Assembly: GCF_000020005.1 (NCBI RefSeq)
Contig: NC_010718.1
Location: 71,001-135,000 of the forward strand
Length of the DNA stretch: 64,000 bases
From: Natranaerobius thermophilus JW/NM-WN-LF
Lineage (GTDB): Bacteria > Bacillota > Natranaerobiia > Natranaerobiales > Natranaerobiaceae
Reading direction: 5' to 3'
The translations under genes and the position numbers were made by a program. Each line of letters opens with the position of its first letter. Position 1 is the stretch's first letter. Below the pieces are notes generated by a model. That model was not told the origin of the DNA, ran no database searches, and was given only the letters and a program-made list of their open reading frames with translations. Below are positions 9,353 through 18,659 of this stretch, piece after piece.

Positions 9353-9545
9353 ATTATTCCTCCTATAATACCTTATCGTTCTTGTTTTACAGGCTATGTC
9401 AACACGGATATATAACAGCGAATTGATAAAACAACTAGCAGTTAGTTTAACACCAAAGTCAGTTACTATACAACTTGTCGGTTGAGAAATTGTTCTGTAA
9501 TATTCAATTGAAATGTAATTAATAATACACTTTAGGGGTGTTTCT

Positions 9546-9953
9546 TTGGATTTATTATTTACAATAATTATCGCATTAATAATTATATATCTGTATAATT
9601 GGGGGATTTTTTTAATCAATTATCGAACTTATAATATAAAAGCATTAATAAACTATTTATCACCTATAGTCGAAGAATTTATTAAAACTATCCTTGGTTT
9701 TGTTATAGCAAATACGATTATTGGTGTTCATGTAGGCATTGGGATAGCAGAAGGTTTAAAAGATTTGTATGTCGATAGAAGCTGGGGAGCTTGCATGGCT
9801 TCTATTATTGGTCATTCTTTTTTTGGGAGTGTGACCTTGGGGATCTATAGATTGACTGGATATTTGATTTTAGGTATTATCTTAGGCGCTGTAGTACATA
9901 TAGGATGGAATTCCTTGATTTTAAGTATTAACCAGGAAAAGACTTTAAAATAG
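9546..9953 (+). CDS. small PrsW-like membrane protein
   Basis: A 135-residue protein with about four hydrophobic segments. It has the spaced polar residues of the PrsW/CPBP intramembrane protease superfamily: VEEFIK (Glu43, Glu44, Lys47), GIGIAEG (Glu69), IIGHSFFG (His90) and VVHIGWN (His118, Asn122). PrsW cleaves anti-sigma factors such as RsiW in B. subtilis, but family members have varied roles, and this one is unusually short. The start is TTG 9546, six bases after AGGGGTG. It is divergent from mntP and just upstream of the mfd promoter. The function stays open. The family call rests on the motif pattern only. Confidence 0.55.
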   Translation: MDLLFTIIIALIIIYLYNWGIFLINYRTYNIKALINYLSPIVEEFIKTILGFVIANTIIGVHVGIGIAEGLKDLYVDRSWGACMASIIGHSFFGSVTLGIYRLTGYLILGIILGAVVHIGWNSLILSINQEKTLK

Positions 9954-9982
9954 TTGACATATGGAAAAGTTAAGCATATAAT
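9954..9982 (+). promoter_or_regulatory. consensus sigma-A promoter of mfd
   Basis: TTGACA (9954-9959), a 17-bp spacer, and TATAAT (9977-9982). It starts right at the stop of the PrsW-like gene and leaves a leader of about 100 nt before mfd. Confidence 0.8.
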
Positions 9983-10090
9983 TTCCTAGAAATCAATTCA
10001 ATCCTTAAAAATATCTAAATATTATCTTAAGTTATCAAAGTTATCAACAAAGCTTATTATATAAATCCGTAAATTAGCGGGGGGACAGAT

Positions 10091-13000
10091 ATGAGCTATT
10101 TGGTTGACATAATTCCTTATGAAAATAGTTTACAAAATATTATTGAAGATTTTTCTCCTAGGCGTAAGCGGAGTACTAAGCAGATGGTATCAGGTATTAG
10201 CGGAAGTGAATTTCCATTAATACTGGCAGGATTGTTTAGAGCTTATGGCCGGCCAATCACTCTAATAACATATGATAATTACAGAGCGGAAAGCTTATAT
10301 TCAGATTTAGTTACACTGTTGGACAAAGAACAAGTTTATATCTATCCGGAGCATCAAGTATATCCTTTTGAACTAGCCTGGCAAAGTAGAGATGTAAATA
10401 ACGAAAGAGCCCAGGTCCTACAAGCTATGTTAAGTAAAAAATCTGCTGTTTATATATTTTCATTGAAGTCTGCTAAAGAAAAGCTATCTCCCGCTCAAGT
10501 TGTAAAACAGACATTTCTTAACCTTGAAGTTGGGAATGAAAAGCTTTCTCCAACTATGATTGCAGAAAAACTTACAGGATTAGGTTATGAAAATACTTCT
10601 ATGGTTGAACAAAAGGGGCAGTTTAGTCATAGAGGAGGCATCATTGATGTTTTCCCTGTGGCAAGCGAACTACCTGTCCGAATAGAGTTTTTTGATGACG
10701 AGATAGAGTCAATTAGAGCTTTTGACCTAGCAACTCAACGATCTTTAAAAGAGTATAATAGCCTGGTAGTTGGACCAGGAAGTCAGCTTGTAATAGGAGA
10801 TAATACTAATTTATCTCAGGCATTGAATCAACTGACTCGTGAATTTGAGCTACAAAAAGGTAAATTAATGAAAGATGGAATTACTGATCGATCCGAGGAA
10901 TTAGAAGAGAGGATCAACAGGGATTTAAGTTCCTTAGAAAACGGGATCTCATTACCTCATTTTCATAGATATTTATCTTATTTTTACCCAAAAAATTATG
11001 GTACGATAATAGATTTTTTACCAACAAACTCTTTGTTTTGGGTTGATGAGCCTAATAGGATTAAAGAAAGTGACGAGTTTTATAATAATGAAATAACAGA
11101 ATTAGCGGAATCTCTAATTGAAGAAGGTAAAATTCTTCCTGGAGAAAGTAATTTATTTTATTCTATTGAAGATGTGTTGTCAGGAAACCCCTTTGATACA
11201 ATTTATTCTGCTAATTTTTTACGCCAGAATCCATTTGAAAATGTGTCCCAGGCTACTAATATGTCAGTTAAGTCAATGAATCAGTTTTATGGTCAGTGGG
11301 ATTTTTTTCTAAAAGAAATGAAACAGTGGATGAATAACAATTATCGCATCATCTTGTTTTCACCTACCCCGGAAAGTGCTAGAACATTATATGAAAATTT
11401 AAAGAAGGAAGAAATCGGTGCGACTATTGTGGAGAAGGGTAATACTAAAACAGAAAATCAAGTTGTTATTGCTGTAGGAGATTTAAAAAGTGGTTTTATA
11501 TTACAGGAAAGTAAATTAGCGGTAATTACTTATGGAGATTTATGGGGACATCAAAAGAAGAAAATACGTAGCAGAAAACGTGATAAGTCAGAAGATAAAG
11601 CAGTGAAAGTATCTGATTATCGTGAACTTCAAGTTGAAGATTATGTAGTTCATGAAAAACATGGAATCGGCAAGTATATGGGAATAAAAACGTTAGAAGT
11701 CGGTGGCTTGTATAAAGACTATCTCCATATCAAATATGCCGGGAATGACAGCCTGTATGTTCCCACAGAACAAATTGATGAGATTCAAAAATATGTTGGT
11801 AAGGAAGGAAAACCTCCTAAGCTTTATTCTCTAGGAAGTAGTGAATGGCAAAAAGTAAAACAAAGAGTAAAATCTTCAGTCAAAGAGTTGGCAGAGGATT
11901 TATTAAAATTATATGCCGAACGAAGTTCGCGTAAGGGATACGCATTTAGCCAGGACACACCATGGCAAAAAGAGTTTGAAGATTATTTCCCTTATGAGCT
12001 AACTCCGGACCAAAAAAAGGCCATTTCTGAGATCAAGGAGGATTTAGAATCTGAACAACCTATGGACAGATTATTATGTGGGGATGTAGGGTACGGGAAA
12101 ACAGAAGTAGCAATGAGAGCAGCCTTCAAAGCTGTCATGGAGGGGAAACAAGTCTGTGTCTTAGTACCAACAACCATTTTAGCACAACAACATTTCCAAA
12201 CTTTTAAAGAGAGGTTTGCACCATATCCTGTTGATATTCGTGTTATAAGCCGTTTTAGTAGTCAAAAGGATGAGAAACTAGTTAAAGAAGAAATGAAAGA
12301 AGGCAATGCTGAGATTATCATTGGAACACATAAACTGTTAAATAAATCAGTCAAATTTAGAGACTTAGGTTTATTAATAATAGACGAAGAACAGCGATTT
12401 GGAGTTCAACATAAAGAAAAAATTAAAATGCTTAAAAAGAATTTAGATGTGTTGACTATGACAGCTACGCCAATTCCAAGAACTTTGCATATGTCTTTAG
12501 TTGGAGTTAGAGATTTAAGTGTGATTGAAACTCCTCCGGAAGGACGCTTTCCTGTACAAACTTATGTTATGGAACATTCTCCTCAATTAATTAGAGAAGC
12601 CGTTAACAGGGAAATTAGCCGAGAAGGCCAGGTTTATGTTGTTCATAACAGAGTGAAGGGTATAAATAAAGTAGCAAAGGAAGTAGCTGATTGGGTGCCT
12701 GATGCCAAAGTAGGTGTTGCTCATGGTCAGATGCCCGAAAAACAATTGGAACGAGTTATGTTAGACTTTTACGAAGGTAAATATGATGTACTAGTGTCTA
12801 CTTCCATAGTAGAAGCTGGATTAGACATTCAAAATGTTAATACAATCATAATTTATAATGCAGATCGTATGGGCTTAAGCCAGCCATACCAGTTAAGGGG
12901 CCGAGTAGGAAGAAGTAATCGAATGGCATATGCATATTTAACTTATCAGAAAGATAAAGTATTAACACAAGAAGCAGAAAAACGCTTAAAAGCAATCAAA

Positions 13001-13681
13001 GAGTTTACAGAACTGGGGTCTGGTTTTAAGCTCGCTTTACGTGACTTAGAAATTCGGGGAGCAGGCAATATACTAGGGCCAGAACAACATGGACATATTA
13101 TGGCCGTAGGTTTTGATATGTACACAAAAATGCTGAAAGATGCTATTAAAGAAATTTCTCAGGAAAGTCAAACTCAAGAAGAAACCACCAAGATTCAAGA
13201 TGACAAAACTGAAGTTGAAAAACCAGAAGAAGTAAAAGTGGAGTTGAATATTAATGCTTATTTACCAACAACTTATATTTCTGATCATGAACAAAAGATA
13301 ACTATTTACAAAAAAGCAAGAAGTATTAACTCCTATAGTGAAGCTAATGACTTGGAAACGGAGTTAAAAGACCGATTTGGTTCATTACCTCAAGAAGTTA
13401 AAAACTTGCTAGATATTACTCGCCTGAAAGTTCTTGCCCGGGAAACAGGTATCATTTCTATTACCAGGCAAGGCTATTGGGTACACTTGGACTTAGATCC
13501 TCGTCAGAAAATTAGTGGGGAAAATTTAATAAAATTAACTACAAAATTCCCTGGGAAAATCACAGTTTCTTCTCAAACAGATGGATTAACCTTAAAAGTA
13601 AACGTTAAAAACTTAAAAGATTCGGGTTTAATGGACATGATCAATAAAGTTGCCGAATCTTTGCTAGAGTTGGTAGCGTAA
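10091..13681 (+). CDS. mfd: transcription-repair coupling factor Mfd
   Basis: Mfd removes RNA polymerase stalled at DNA lesions and recruits UvrA. At 1196 residues it is full length. It has the UvrB-like N-terminal domain with SHRGGIIDVFPV (about 180-191), the CarD-like polymerase-interacting domain with VEDYVVHEKHGIGKYMGIK (about 515-535), helicase motif I GDVGYGKTE (about 664-672), a DEEQ Walker B box (about 764-767), and the TRG region DLEIRGAGNILGPEQHG before the C-terminal D7 domain. ATG 10091 follows GCGGGGGGAC. It lies directly before spoVT, as in Bacillus. Confidence 0.98.
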   Translation: MSYLVDIIPYENSLQNIIEDFSPRRKRSTKQMVSGISGSEFPLILAGLFRAYGRPITLITYDNYRAESLYSDLVTLLDKEQVYIYPEHQVYPFELAWQSRDVNNERAQVLQAMLSKKSAVYIFSLKSAKEKLSPAQVVKQTFLNLEVGNEKLSPTMIAEKLTGLGYENTSMVEQKGQFSHRGGIIDVFPVASELPVRIEFFDDEIESIRAFDLATQRSLKEYNSLVVGPGSQLVIGDNTNLSQALNQLTREFELQKGKLMKDGITDRSEELEERINRDLSSLENGISLPHFHRYLSYFYPKNYGTIIDFLPTNSLFWVDEPNRIKESDEFYNNEITELAESLIEEGKILPGESNLFYSIEDVLSGNPFDTIYSANFLRQNPFENVSQATNMSVKSMNQFYGQWDFFLKEMKQWMNNNYRIILFSPTPESARTLYENLKKEEIGATIVEKGNTKTENQVVIAVGDLKSGFILQESKLAVITYGDLWGHQKKKIRSRKRDKSEDKAVKVSDYRELQVEDYVVHEKHGIGKYMGIKTLEVGGLYKDYLHIKYAGNDSLYVPTEQIDEIQKYVGKEGKPPKLYSLGSSEWQKVKQRVKSSVKELAEDLLKLYAERSSRKGYAFSQDTPWQKEFEDYFPYELTPDQKKAISEIKEDLESEQPMDRLLCGDVGYGKTEVAMRAAFKAVMEGKQVCVLVPTTILAQQHFQTFKERFAPYPVDIRVISRFSSQKDEKLVKEEMKEGNAEIIIGTHKLLNKSVKFRDLGLLIIDEEQRFGVQHKEKIKMLKKNLDVLTMTATPIPRTLHMSLVGVRDLSVIETPPEGRFPVQTYVMEHSPQLIREAVNREISREGQVYVVHNRVKGINKVAKEVADWVPDAKVGVAHGQMPEKQLERVMLDFYEGKYDVLVSTSIVEAGLDIQNVNTIIIYNADRMGLSQPYQLRGRVGRSNRMAYAYLTYQKDKVLTQEAEKRLKAIKEFTELGSGFKLALRDLEIRGAGNILGPEQHGHIMAVGFDMYTKMLKDAIKEISQESQTQEETTKIQDDKTEVEKPEEVKVELNINAYLPTTYISDHEQKITIYKKARSINSYSEANDLETELKDRFGSLPQEVKNLLDITRLKVLARETGIISITRQGYWVHLDLDPRQKISGENLIKLTTKFPGKITVSSQTDGLTLKVNVKNLKDSGLMDMINKVAESLLELVA

Positions 13682-13783
13682 CTGAAACTGAGGATGATTT
13701 TGTCTTTCTTGTATAAAAAGCACCAGCTAAATAAATACTAATTGTTGCAACCAATAATGTACCCCAATAAAGGAGGTAAAACT

Positions 13784-14338
13784 GTGAAGGCAACCGGCAT
13801 TGTTCGCAGAATAGATGATCTGGGCAGGGTAGTTATACCAAAAGAAATCAGAAGGACTTTGAGAATAAGAGAAGGTGATCCCCTGGAGATTTTCGTTGAC
13901 CGAGAAGGGGAAGTGATATTAAAAAAATATTCTCCAATAGGTGAATTGGGAGAATTTGCAGAGGAATATGTTGAATCAATTCATGAAACTACCGGACATA
14001 TAGCATGTATATCTGATCGAGATATGATTATCTCAGTTGCTGGGACTGCAAAAAAAGAATTTTTAAATCGTCCACTATCACCTGCTGTGGATAGGGCTAT
14101 GGAAGAGCGGCAATCAGTGAAAATTGAAGATTCAGCAGATCATCCCTACTATCAAGAAGCTGAAGATGAGCAGAGAAGTAGATTTAAATCAGAAGTCATT
14201 GCCCCTATAATTGCCCAGGGAGATGCTATCGGTGCTGTAATAATTGGTACTAAAGAAAAAGATTATACAATGACAGATCAGGAATTAAAAATTGCAGAAA
14301 CCGCAGCAGGATTTTTAGCAAAACAAATGGAACAGTAA
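13784..14338 (+). CDS. spoVT: stage V sporulation protein T
   Basis: SpoVT is an AbrB-family regulator of forespore (sigma-G) genes. It has an N-terminal swapped-hairpin DNA-binding domain, KATGIVRRIDDLGRVVIPKE and IRRTLRIREGDPLEIF, and a C-terminal GAF-like domain (about 55-184). It has 184 residues from GTG 13784, which stands seven bases after AGGAGG. Earlier in-frame codons have no ribosome site. The length agrees with B. subtilis SpoVT (178). Confidence 0.96.
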   Translation: MKATGIVRRIDDLGRVVIPKEIRRTLRIREGDPLEIFVDREGEVILKKYSPIGELGEFAEEYVESIHETTGHIACISDRDMIISVAGTAKKEFLNRPLSPAVDRAMEERQSVKIEDSADHPYYQEAEDEQRSRFKSEVIAPIIAQGDAIGAVIIGTKEKDYTMTDQELKIAETAAGFLAKQMEQ

Positions 14339-14365
14339 AGGGAGCGCTAGTTTTGCGCTCCCTTT
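14337..14365 (+). terminator. Rho-independent terminator after spoVT
   Basis: An 11-bp stem, AAAGGGAGCGC (14337-14347) / GCGCTCCCTTT (14355-14365), overlapping the spoVT stop codon. Confidence 0.88.
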
Positions 14366-14403
14366 CGTTTTATCATTAAAAGTTTAATAGGGGAGGGGAG
14401 CTT

Positions 14404-15558
14404 ATGATAAGTCAAAACAGAATATGCTTTGATATTCTGATAGTAACACAACCGGTTACTAAACATATCAGTCTAGAATATTATCGTAAGTTAATGAATT
14501 CAAACTGTAATATCCTGGTTTCTAACAGTAAATCTAAAATTATAGAGTTTTTACAATCAGAGCAAATTCATTATCAAATTATTGAACAAGACAGTATAGA
14601 TACTTGGGGAACTAATGGTATTTTTTACATAACTGATAATCGTAAAGATAATAATATTTCACAAATCTTGTCACTAGCGAAAGAAAGAGGAGTGGACATT
14701 GATATCAATTTTTTAGGCCCACAGGAAGAACTGTCATTGCTACCTCTTAAAATGGTGATGGAGAAATTAAGGGGTCCTGGAGGATGTGAATTTGACAAAA
14801 AACAAACTCACCAAACCCTAAAGCCCTATTTGATCGAAGAAGCTTATGAAGTTATTGAAGCAATTCATGAACAAAATCCTGACAGTGTTTGTGAAGAACT
14901 AGGAGATCTTTTATTACAAGTCATTTTTCATGCACAAGTTGCTGAAGAACAAGGTGAGTTTCAGCTGGATGAAGTTTTAACCAAATTAAAAGATAAATTA
15001 ATAACACGTCATCCTCATGTATTTGGTGGAAAGTATGCTCAAACTGGTACTGACCCTCTTTCTTGGGAAGAAATTAAATTAGAAGAACAACAAAATAATC
15101 GGAAATCTCCAAATCAAAATGAAATCGATGATCGAGAAGGCAATAAACATCCAAGAGAATCTAAATCAGTGCTTGATAAAGTTCCACAGGCCGCCCCTGC
15201 CTTAGTTAAAGCGGAAAAAATACAAAAGATAGGCAAAAAAATGGGTTTTGATTGGGAGAACTCCTCTGGAGCTTATGAAAAGGTGAATGAAGAGTTTACA
15301 GAATTACAAGATGCATACCAACAAGAAAATTGGGAAAAGCTAGAAGAAGAAATTGGAGATATTATTTTTTCCTTGGTTAATTTAGCTAGATTTTTTAATA
15401 TTTCAACCGAAGTTAGCCTGGAAAGGACTAATGAGAAATTTAGGCGACGTTTTAGATATATCGAAGATAAAGTTAGGAAGCAGAACGAGAAATTTTCCAA
15501 TTATTCCCTGGAAGAACTTGACAATTATTGGGATGAAGCAAAAAAAAGAGGGATTTAG
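14404..15558 (+). CDS. mazG: nucleoside triphosphate pyrophosphohydrolase MazG with a short unusual N-terminal domain
   Basis: MazG hydrolyses NTPs to NMPs and pyrophosphate. Two MazG repeats are visible. The first has RGPGGCEFDKKQTHQTLKPY, then EEAYEVIEAI and EELGDLLLQVIFHA. The second has KMGFDWENSSGAYEKVNEEF and EEEIGDIIFSLVNLAR. In Bacillus the homologue YabN is a fusion to a full tetrapyrrole-methylase domain of about 220 residues. Here only about 115 residues precede the first repeat and they lack the methylase GxGxG-type motifs. They may be the remnant C-terminal half of that domain. ATG 14404 follows GGGGAGGGGAG. The gene keeps the yabN position after spoVT. Confidence 0.9.
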   Translation: MISQNRICFDILIVTQPVTKHISLEYYRKLMNSNCNILVSNSKSKIIEFLQSEQIHYQIIEQDSIDTWGTNGIFYITDNRKDNNISQILSLAKERGVDIDINFLGPQEELSLLPLKMVMEKLRGPGGCEFDKKQTHQTLKPYLIEEAYEVIEAIHEQNPDSVCEELGDLLLQVIFHAQVAEEQGEFQLDEVLTKLKDKLITRHPHVFGGKYAQTGTDPLSWEEIKLEEQQNNRKSPNQNEIDDREGNKHPRESKSVLDKVPQAAPALVKAEKIQKIGKKMGFDWENSSGAYEKVNEEFTELQDAYQQENWEKLEEEIGDIIFSLVNLARFFNISTEVSLERTNEKFRRRFRYIEDKVRKQNEKFSNYSLEELDNYWDEAKKRGI

Positions 15559-15674
15559 CGGATTTTTTCGCGATTTTAGCAGGAATTACAAAAAAATCCT
15601 CGAATAGCTAGAAAAGGAGATTAAAGTTCAGTATTGGCGGTTCAAAAGACTAATTTTTAGGAGGGATTTACTTT

Positions 15675-15953
15675 ATGAACAAAACTGAACTTATTAGTAA
15701 AGTTGCAGAAAGAAGTGAAATGACTAAAAAAGACACAGAAAAAGTTGTCAACGAGGTTTTCGATGTAATTTCTGATCAGTTGGCAAAAGAAGACAAAGTG
15801 CAGTTGATTGGTTTTGGAACTTTTGAGGTGAGGGAGAGAGCTGCTAGAGAAGGTCGAAATCCATCTACAGGTGAAGTAATTCAGATTGAAGCTACTAAAG
15901 TTCCAGCTTTTAAAGCAGGAAAAGCTTTAAAAGAAAAAGTGAAAAATGGATAA
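15675..15953 (+). CDS. hup: DNA-binding protein HU
   Basis: A nucleoid protein of 92 residues with all HU hallmarks: [40 protein letters not shown] (the DNA-intercalating arm with its Arg-Asn-Pro tip), and a C-terminal [15 protein letters not shown] 15675 follows TAGGAGGGAT. It is monocistronic, with a terminator immediately downstream. Confidence 0.97.
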   Translation: MNKTELISKVAERSEMTKKDTEKVVNEVFDVISDQLAKEDKVQLIGFGTFEVRERAAREGRNPSTGEVIQIEATKVPAFKAGKALKEKVKNG

Positions 15954-15979
15954 GCAATCGTAAAGTAGAACATAATTTT

Positions 15980-16004
15980 AAGCGGGCCCATTGGCCCGCT
16001 TTTA
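15980..16004 (+). terminator. Rho-independent terminator after hup
   Basis: Stem AGCGGGCC (15981-15988) / GGCCCGCT (15993-16000), loop CATT, followed by TTTATT. Confidence 0.88.
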
Positions 16005-16069
16005 TTATATATATTGTATATCTCCCTACCAAGTATCAGATACTAATAAAAAACTTGGAGGGACAGTCC

Positions 16070-17080
16070 ATGAATATTTCTATTAAAGCTTTATTTGGCA
16101 TGCTACTATTAACGACTGCGCTAATACTGGGGGGATGTGGCCCAGGTGAAGAAGAAGGGCCCGAAGGTGCGCCCAATGGAGAAGTCGAAGATGATGAAGC
16201 CGTTCCTGATATTCCAGAAGAAATTAGAGAAACCGAAGGAGAAGAACCAACCTTACAGGTCTTTTTACATGAAGAAGAACAAGTAGAAGAAATGGAATTT
16301 GAAGAATACTTAAAAGGTGTTGTGGCAGGAGAAATGGAACCGGACTGGCCGAAAGATGCCCTGGCAGCTCAAGCAATTCTTGCTCGAACCTTTACTTTGC
16401 ACAAAATCTCTGAAGACGGTGGAGTTCCTGATAGAGACGCACATGCATCCACTGATATTGAAGAATTTCAAGCTTATAGTGAAGAGGATATTACTGAAGA
16501 GGTGGAGCAAGCTGTAGAAGATACTCGGGGCGAAGTCGCTGTATATGAAGATAACTTTATTAGAAGCTGGTTCCACGCTTTTGCTGGTCCTAAAACAGCT
16601 ACAGCTGAAGAAGGACTTGGCTATGATGAAGAAGATCCCCCTTACATTCAAGTTGTTGACAGCCCGGGAATGGATATTGTACCAGAAGAAGAAAAAAATT
16701 GGGAAGAGAGCTTTTCCCATGACGAGATTAGTTCCGCTGTAGAAGCCGTTACTGGCGAAAGTCCTGAAAGTATAGAGCAGGTGGAAATTGTAGAGGAAGG
16801 CCCATCTGGAAGAGCCATGGAACTTGATATTGGCGGAGTGCAAGTTCCAGCACCGGAACTCAGATTAGAACTAGGCAGTGAGGTGATGAGGTCTACTTTC
16901 TACGATGAAGATGATATAGAGGAAGGAGAAGATGAAGTTACTTTTTCTGGCGTGGGTTTTGGCCACGGTGTAGGCATGTGTCAATGGGGTGCTAAAGCAC
17001 TGGTTGAAGAAAACAATTCTCCAGAAGAAGTTGTGACTTACTTTTATGAAAATGTTAGCATTGTAGATTTATGGGAATAG
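16070..17080 (+). CDS. SpoIID/LytB-domain lipoprotein, strongly acidic
   Basis: The protein has a 336-residue frame. A lipoprotein signal peptide at 1-23 ends in the lipobox LILGGC. A Glu/Asp-rich linker follows (about 25-65), then a SpoIID domain. Domain signatures are YLKGVVAGEMEPDWPKDALAAQ, seen as its two halves, and the C-terminal GVGFGHGVGMCQWGAKAL. SpoIID-type domains bind or cleave denuded peptidoglycan, so a cell-wall role outside the membrane is likely, possibly in spore engulfment or germination. ATG 16070 follows TTGGAGGGAC. B. subtilis has no such gene at this place. It sits between hup and yabP here, with its own terminator. Confidence 0.85.
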   Translation: MNISIKALFGMLLLTTALILGGCGPGEEEGPEGAPNGEVEDDEAVPDIPEEIRETEGEEPTLQVFLHEEEQVEEMEFEEYLKGVVAGEMEPDWPKDALAAQAILARTFTLHKISEDGGVPDRDAHASTDIEEFQAYSEEDITEEVEQAVEDTRGEVAVYEDNFIRSWFHAFAGPKTATAEEGLGYDEEDPPYIQVVDSPGMDIVPEEEKNWEESFSHDEISSAVEAVTGESPESIEQVEIVEEGPSGRAMELDIGGVQVPAPELRLELGSEVMRSTFYDEDDIEEGEDEVTFSGVGFGHGVGMCQWGAKALVEENNSPEEVVTYFYENVSIVDLWE

Positions 17081-17104
17081 AGATACTCTATTCCCTTTTT
17101 TTTT
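17073..17104 (+). terminator. Rho-independent terminator after the SpoIID-like gene
   Basis: A perfect 10-bp stem GGGAATAGAG (17073-17082) / CTCTATTCCC (17086-17095), followed by nine T. It overlaps the stop codon. Confidence 0.92.
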
Positions 17105-17272
17105 GGTGTTGTGTACTCAAAGTACCCAACCTGAGCATTTATAAGTGGAATTGAAATTATACAGTTTTTAACATTTAACTTTTATACAGCTTTTTAAGTT
17201 TAAAATAGTCATAAAAGCGGACTTTTGCTAGTAAAATGTAACAGGATAACTTACGGACAAGGGGGGCGAAAG

Positions 17273-17557
17273 ATGGAAGAAAGGTTAGAAGAGACGAGTC
17301 ATAAACTGATTATAACTGATAGGGAATATACTGAGATAACAGGAGTGCTTCATGTTGACAGCTTTGATGAAGAAGAGATTGTTTTAGAAACTGAATTAGG
17401 TTTATTAGCTTTAAGAGGAGAAAAGCTAGATATTAAAGAACTCAACCTAGATGATAAATTATTAACAGTTGAAGGAGTAATTCTTGAAGCAGCTTATTCC
17501 GATGAAGCTAGTCCTCAAGACCGCGGAAAAGGAATTTTTAGCAGGATCTTCCGATAA
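17273..17557 (+). CDS. yabP: sporulation protein YabP
   Basis: This small sigma-E-type sporulation protein is needed for cortex formation in relatives. It has 94 residues from ATG 17273, which follows GGGGGGCGAAAG. It matches the YabP/YqfC fold: HKLIITDREYTEITGV, then DSFDEEEIVLETELGLLAL and GEKLDIKELNLDD. It is followed 13 bp later by yabQ, the partner gene in the conserved yabP-yabQ-divIC-yabR-spoIIE series. The yabO/rqcP gene that precedes yabP in Bacillus was not seen. Confidence 0.92.
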   Translation: MEERLEETSHKLIITDREYTEITGVLHVDSFDEEEIVLETELGLLALRGEKLDIKELNLDDKLLTVEGVILEAAYSDEASPQDRGKGIFSRIFR

Positions 17558-17570
17558 GCAGGTGGTAACA

Positions 17571-18077
17571 ATGACTGATATTAGAGGGCAATTTGTTTTG
17601 TTTTTAATATTTGTTGTTACTGGAATGATCATGGGAATAGTTTTTGATTTTTTTCGAGTATTCCGTAGTAGAAAAAAATTCCCTAAGATTTTAAAACATT
17701 TTACTGATTTGATCTACTGGGTTTTTGTATTTTTGTTATTAGCTACAGTTTTGTTAGTAAGCAATTGGGGTGAAGTTAGGGCTTATGTATTTGTTTTTAC
17801 AGGTGTTGGCATAATTGCATATTATATTTGGATTAGTAAATCAATTATTGAAGGTTATGTAGTATTTTTTTATGTATCAGAACAAGTTATTGATAAATTT
17901 TTTTCTGCTCTTCAAAAAACTATCATAATAATTTCTATCCCTGTTCAATTCATTTTAAGAGCATGTTGTATGATATTAAACATTATTAAGAGGGCTGTAA
18001 TTTTAATAACTTCTAAAATTATTGGTTTGGTCAAGGTTATTCTATCTAGGTTAAATATTTTCAATAAGAAGGAATAA
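17571..18077 (+). CDS. yabQ: spore cortex biosynthesis protein YabQ
   Basis: A 168-residue membrane protein with about four hydrophobic segments (roughly 7-28, 45-65, 70-90, 120-150) and a basic C terminus. The N-terminal QFVLFLIFVVTGMIMGIVFD followed by FFRVFRSRKKFPK is typical of YabQ. ATG 17571 has GCAGGTGGT ahead of it. In-frame codons further upstream fall within yabP and were not used. YabQ is made in the mother cell and is needed for cortex synthesis in B. subtilis. Confidence 0.9.
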   Translation: MTDIRGQFVLFLIFVVTGMIMGIVFDFFRVFRSRKKFPKILKHFTDLIYWVFVFLLLATVLLVSNWGEVRAYVFVFTGVGIIAYYIWISKSIIEGYVVFFYVSEQVIDKFFSALQKTIIIISIPVQFILRACCMILNIIKRAVILITSKIIGLVKVILSRLNIFNKKE

Positions 18078-18193
18078 ATGTAGATAACCGAGAAAATATT
18101 GGATATATAAGGCTAAATTTCGCAGGCCAAGCCATATTTAAGAAGAAATTTATGGGCTAATTTATATAAACCATGAACAGGGGTGGATGATTT

Positions 18194-18574
18194 ATGAATA
18201 AAATTACTGAATTTCCCCGTAAAAGTGGTAGACAAGCAAAAAAACAGGTTAATACAATTAAACATGGTGCCCCTAAAAGGGATAACAATTCAAAATCAGG
18301 TTTTAAAGATAAAATGATTAGTATTTTATTAATTGTAGCTGTGGTATATTTTGCTTTTTTAATTATTGATCAGGGAATTAAATATTATCAATTAGTCCAG
18401 CAAAGAGAGGATTTAAAGACGGAAATTGAACAAGCAGAGCAAGAGAAAAAAGAGTTAGAAGAAGAAGTCGAACAACTGCGAGACCCGCAATACATAGAAA
18501 TACTCGCCAGAAGAAAATTTGGTCTTATAAGAGAAAGTGATATATTATTGGAAATTCCACTTGAAGAGGAATAG
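18194..18574 (+). CDS. divIC: septum formation initiator (DivIC/FtsB family)
   Basis: A 126-residue bitopic protein of the divisome. A basic cytoplasmic N terminus (about 1-40) precedes one membrane helix (about 41-60), then a coiled coil rich in Glu and Lys (about 68-98). The family ending RDPQYIEILARRKFGLIRESD follows. ATG 18194 follows AGGGGTGGAT. It sits between yabQ and yabR exactly as divIC does in B. subtilis. Confidence 0.92.
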   Translation: MNKITEFPRKSGRQAKKQVNTIKHGAPKRDNNSKSGFKDKMISILLIVAVVYFAFLIIDQGIKYYQLVQQREDLKTEIEQAEQEKKELEEEVEQLRDPQYIEILARRKFGLIRESDILLEIPLEEE

Positions 18575-18659
18575 TTATTAGTTGGGCAGTTCTTGACTAG
18601 TTCAAATGTTTGCGGTATAATCACCATTAAGAATTTACTGGGGAGGAATAAAATTAATC

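Noticed and set aside
9353..9545. Manganese (yybP-ykoY) riboswitch before mntP
   Set aside because: The minus-strand leader was read for the conserved elements and none were seen. A TTGACA exists (9397-9402 reversed), but the -10 is poor.
9353..9619. 89-residue N-terminal extension of MntP
   Set aside because: It would run through the divergent promoter region. The internal ATG at 9352 has a strong AGGAGG site and starts at the family's normal N terminus.
16310..16843. 177-codon minus-strand frame and two plus-strand frames in the SpoIID-like gene
   Set aside because: They overlap a gene with clear lipoprotein and SpoIID motifs. Acidic, purine-rich coding often opens other frames.
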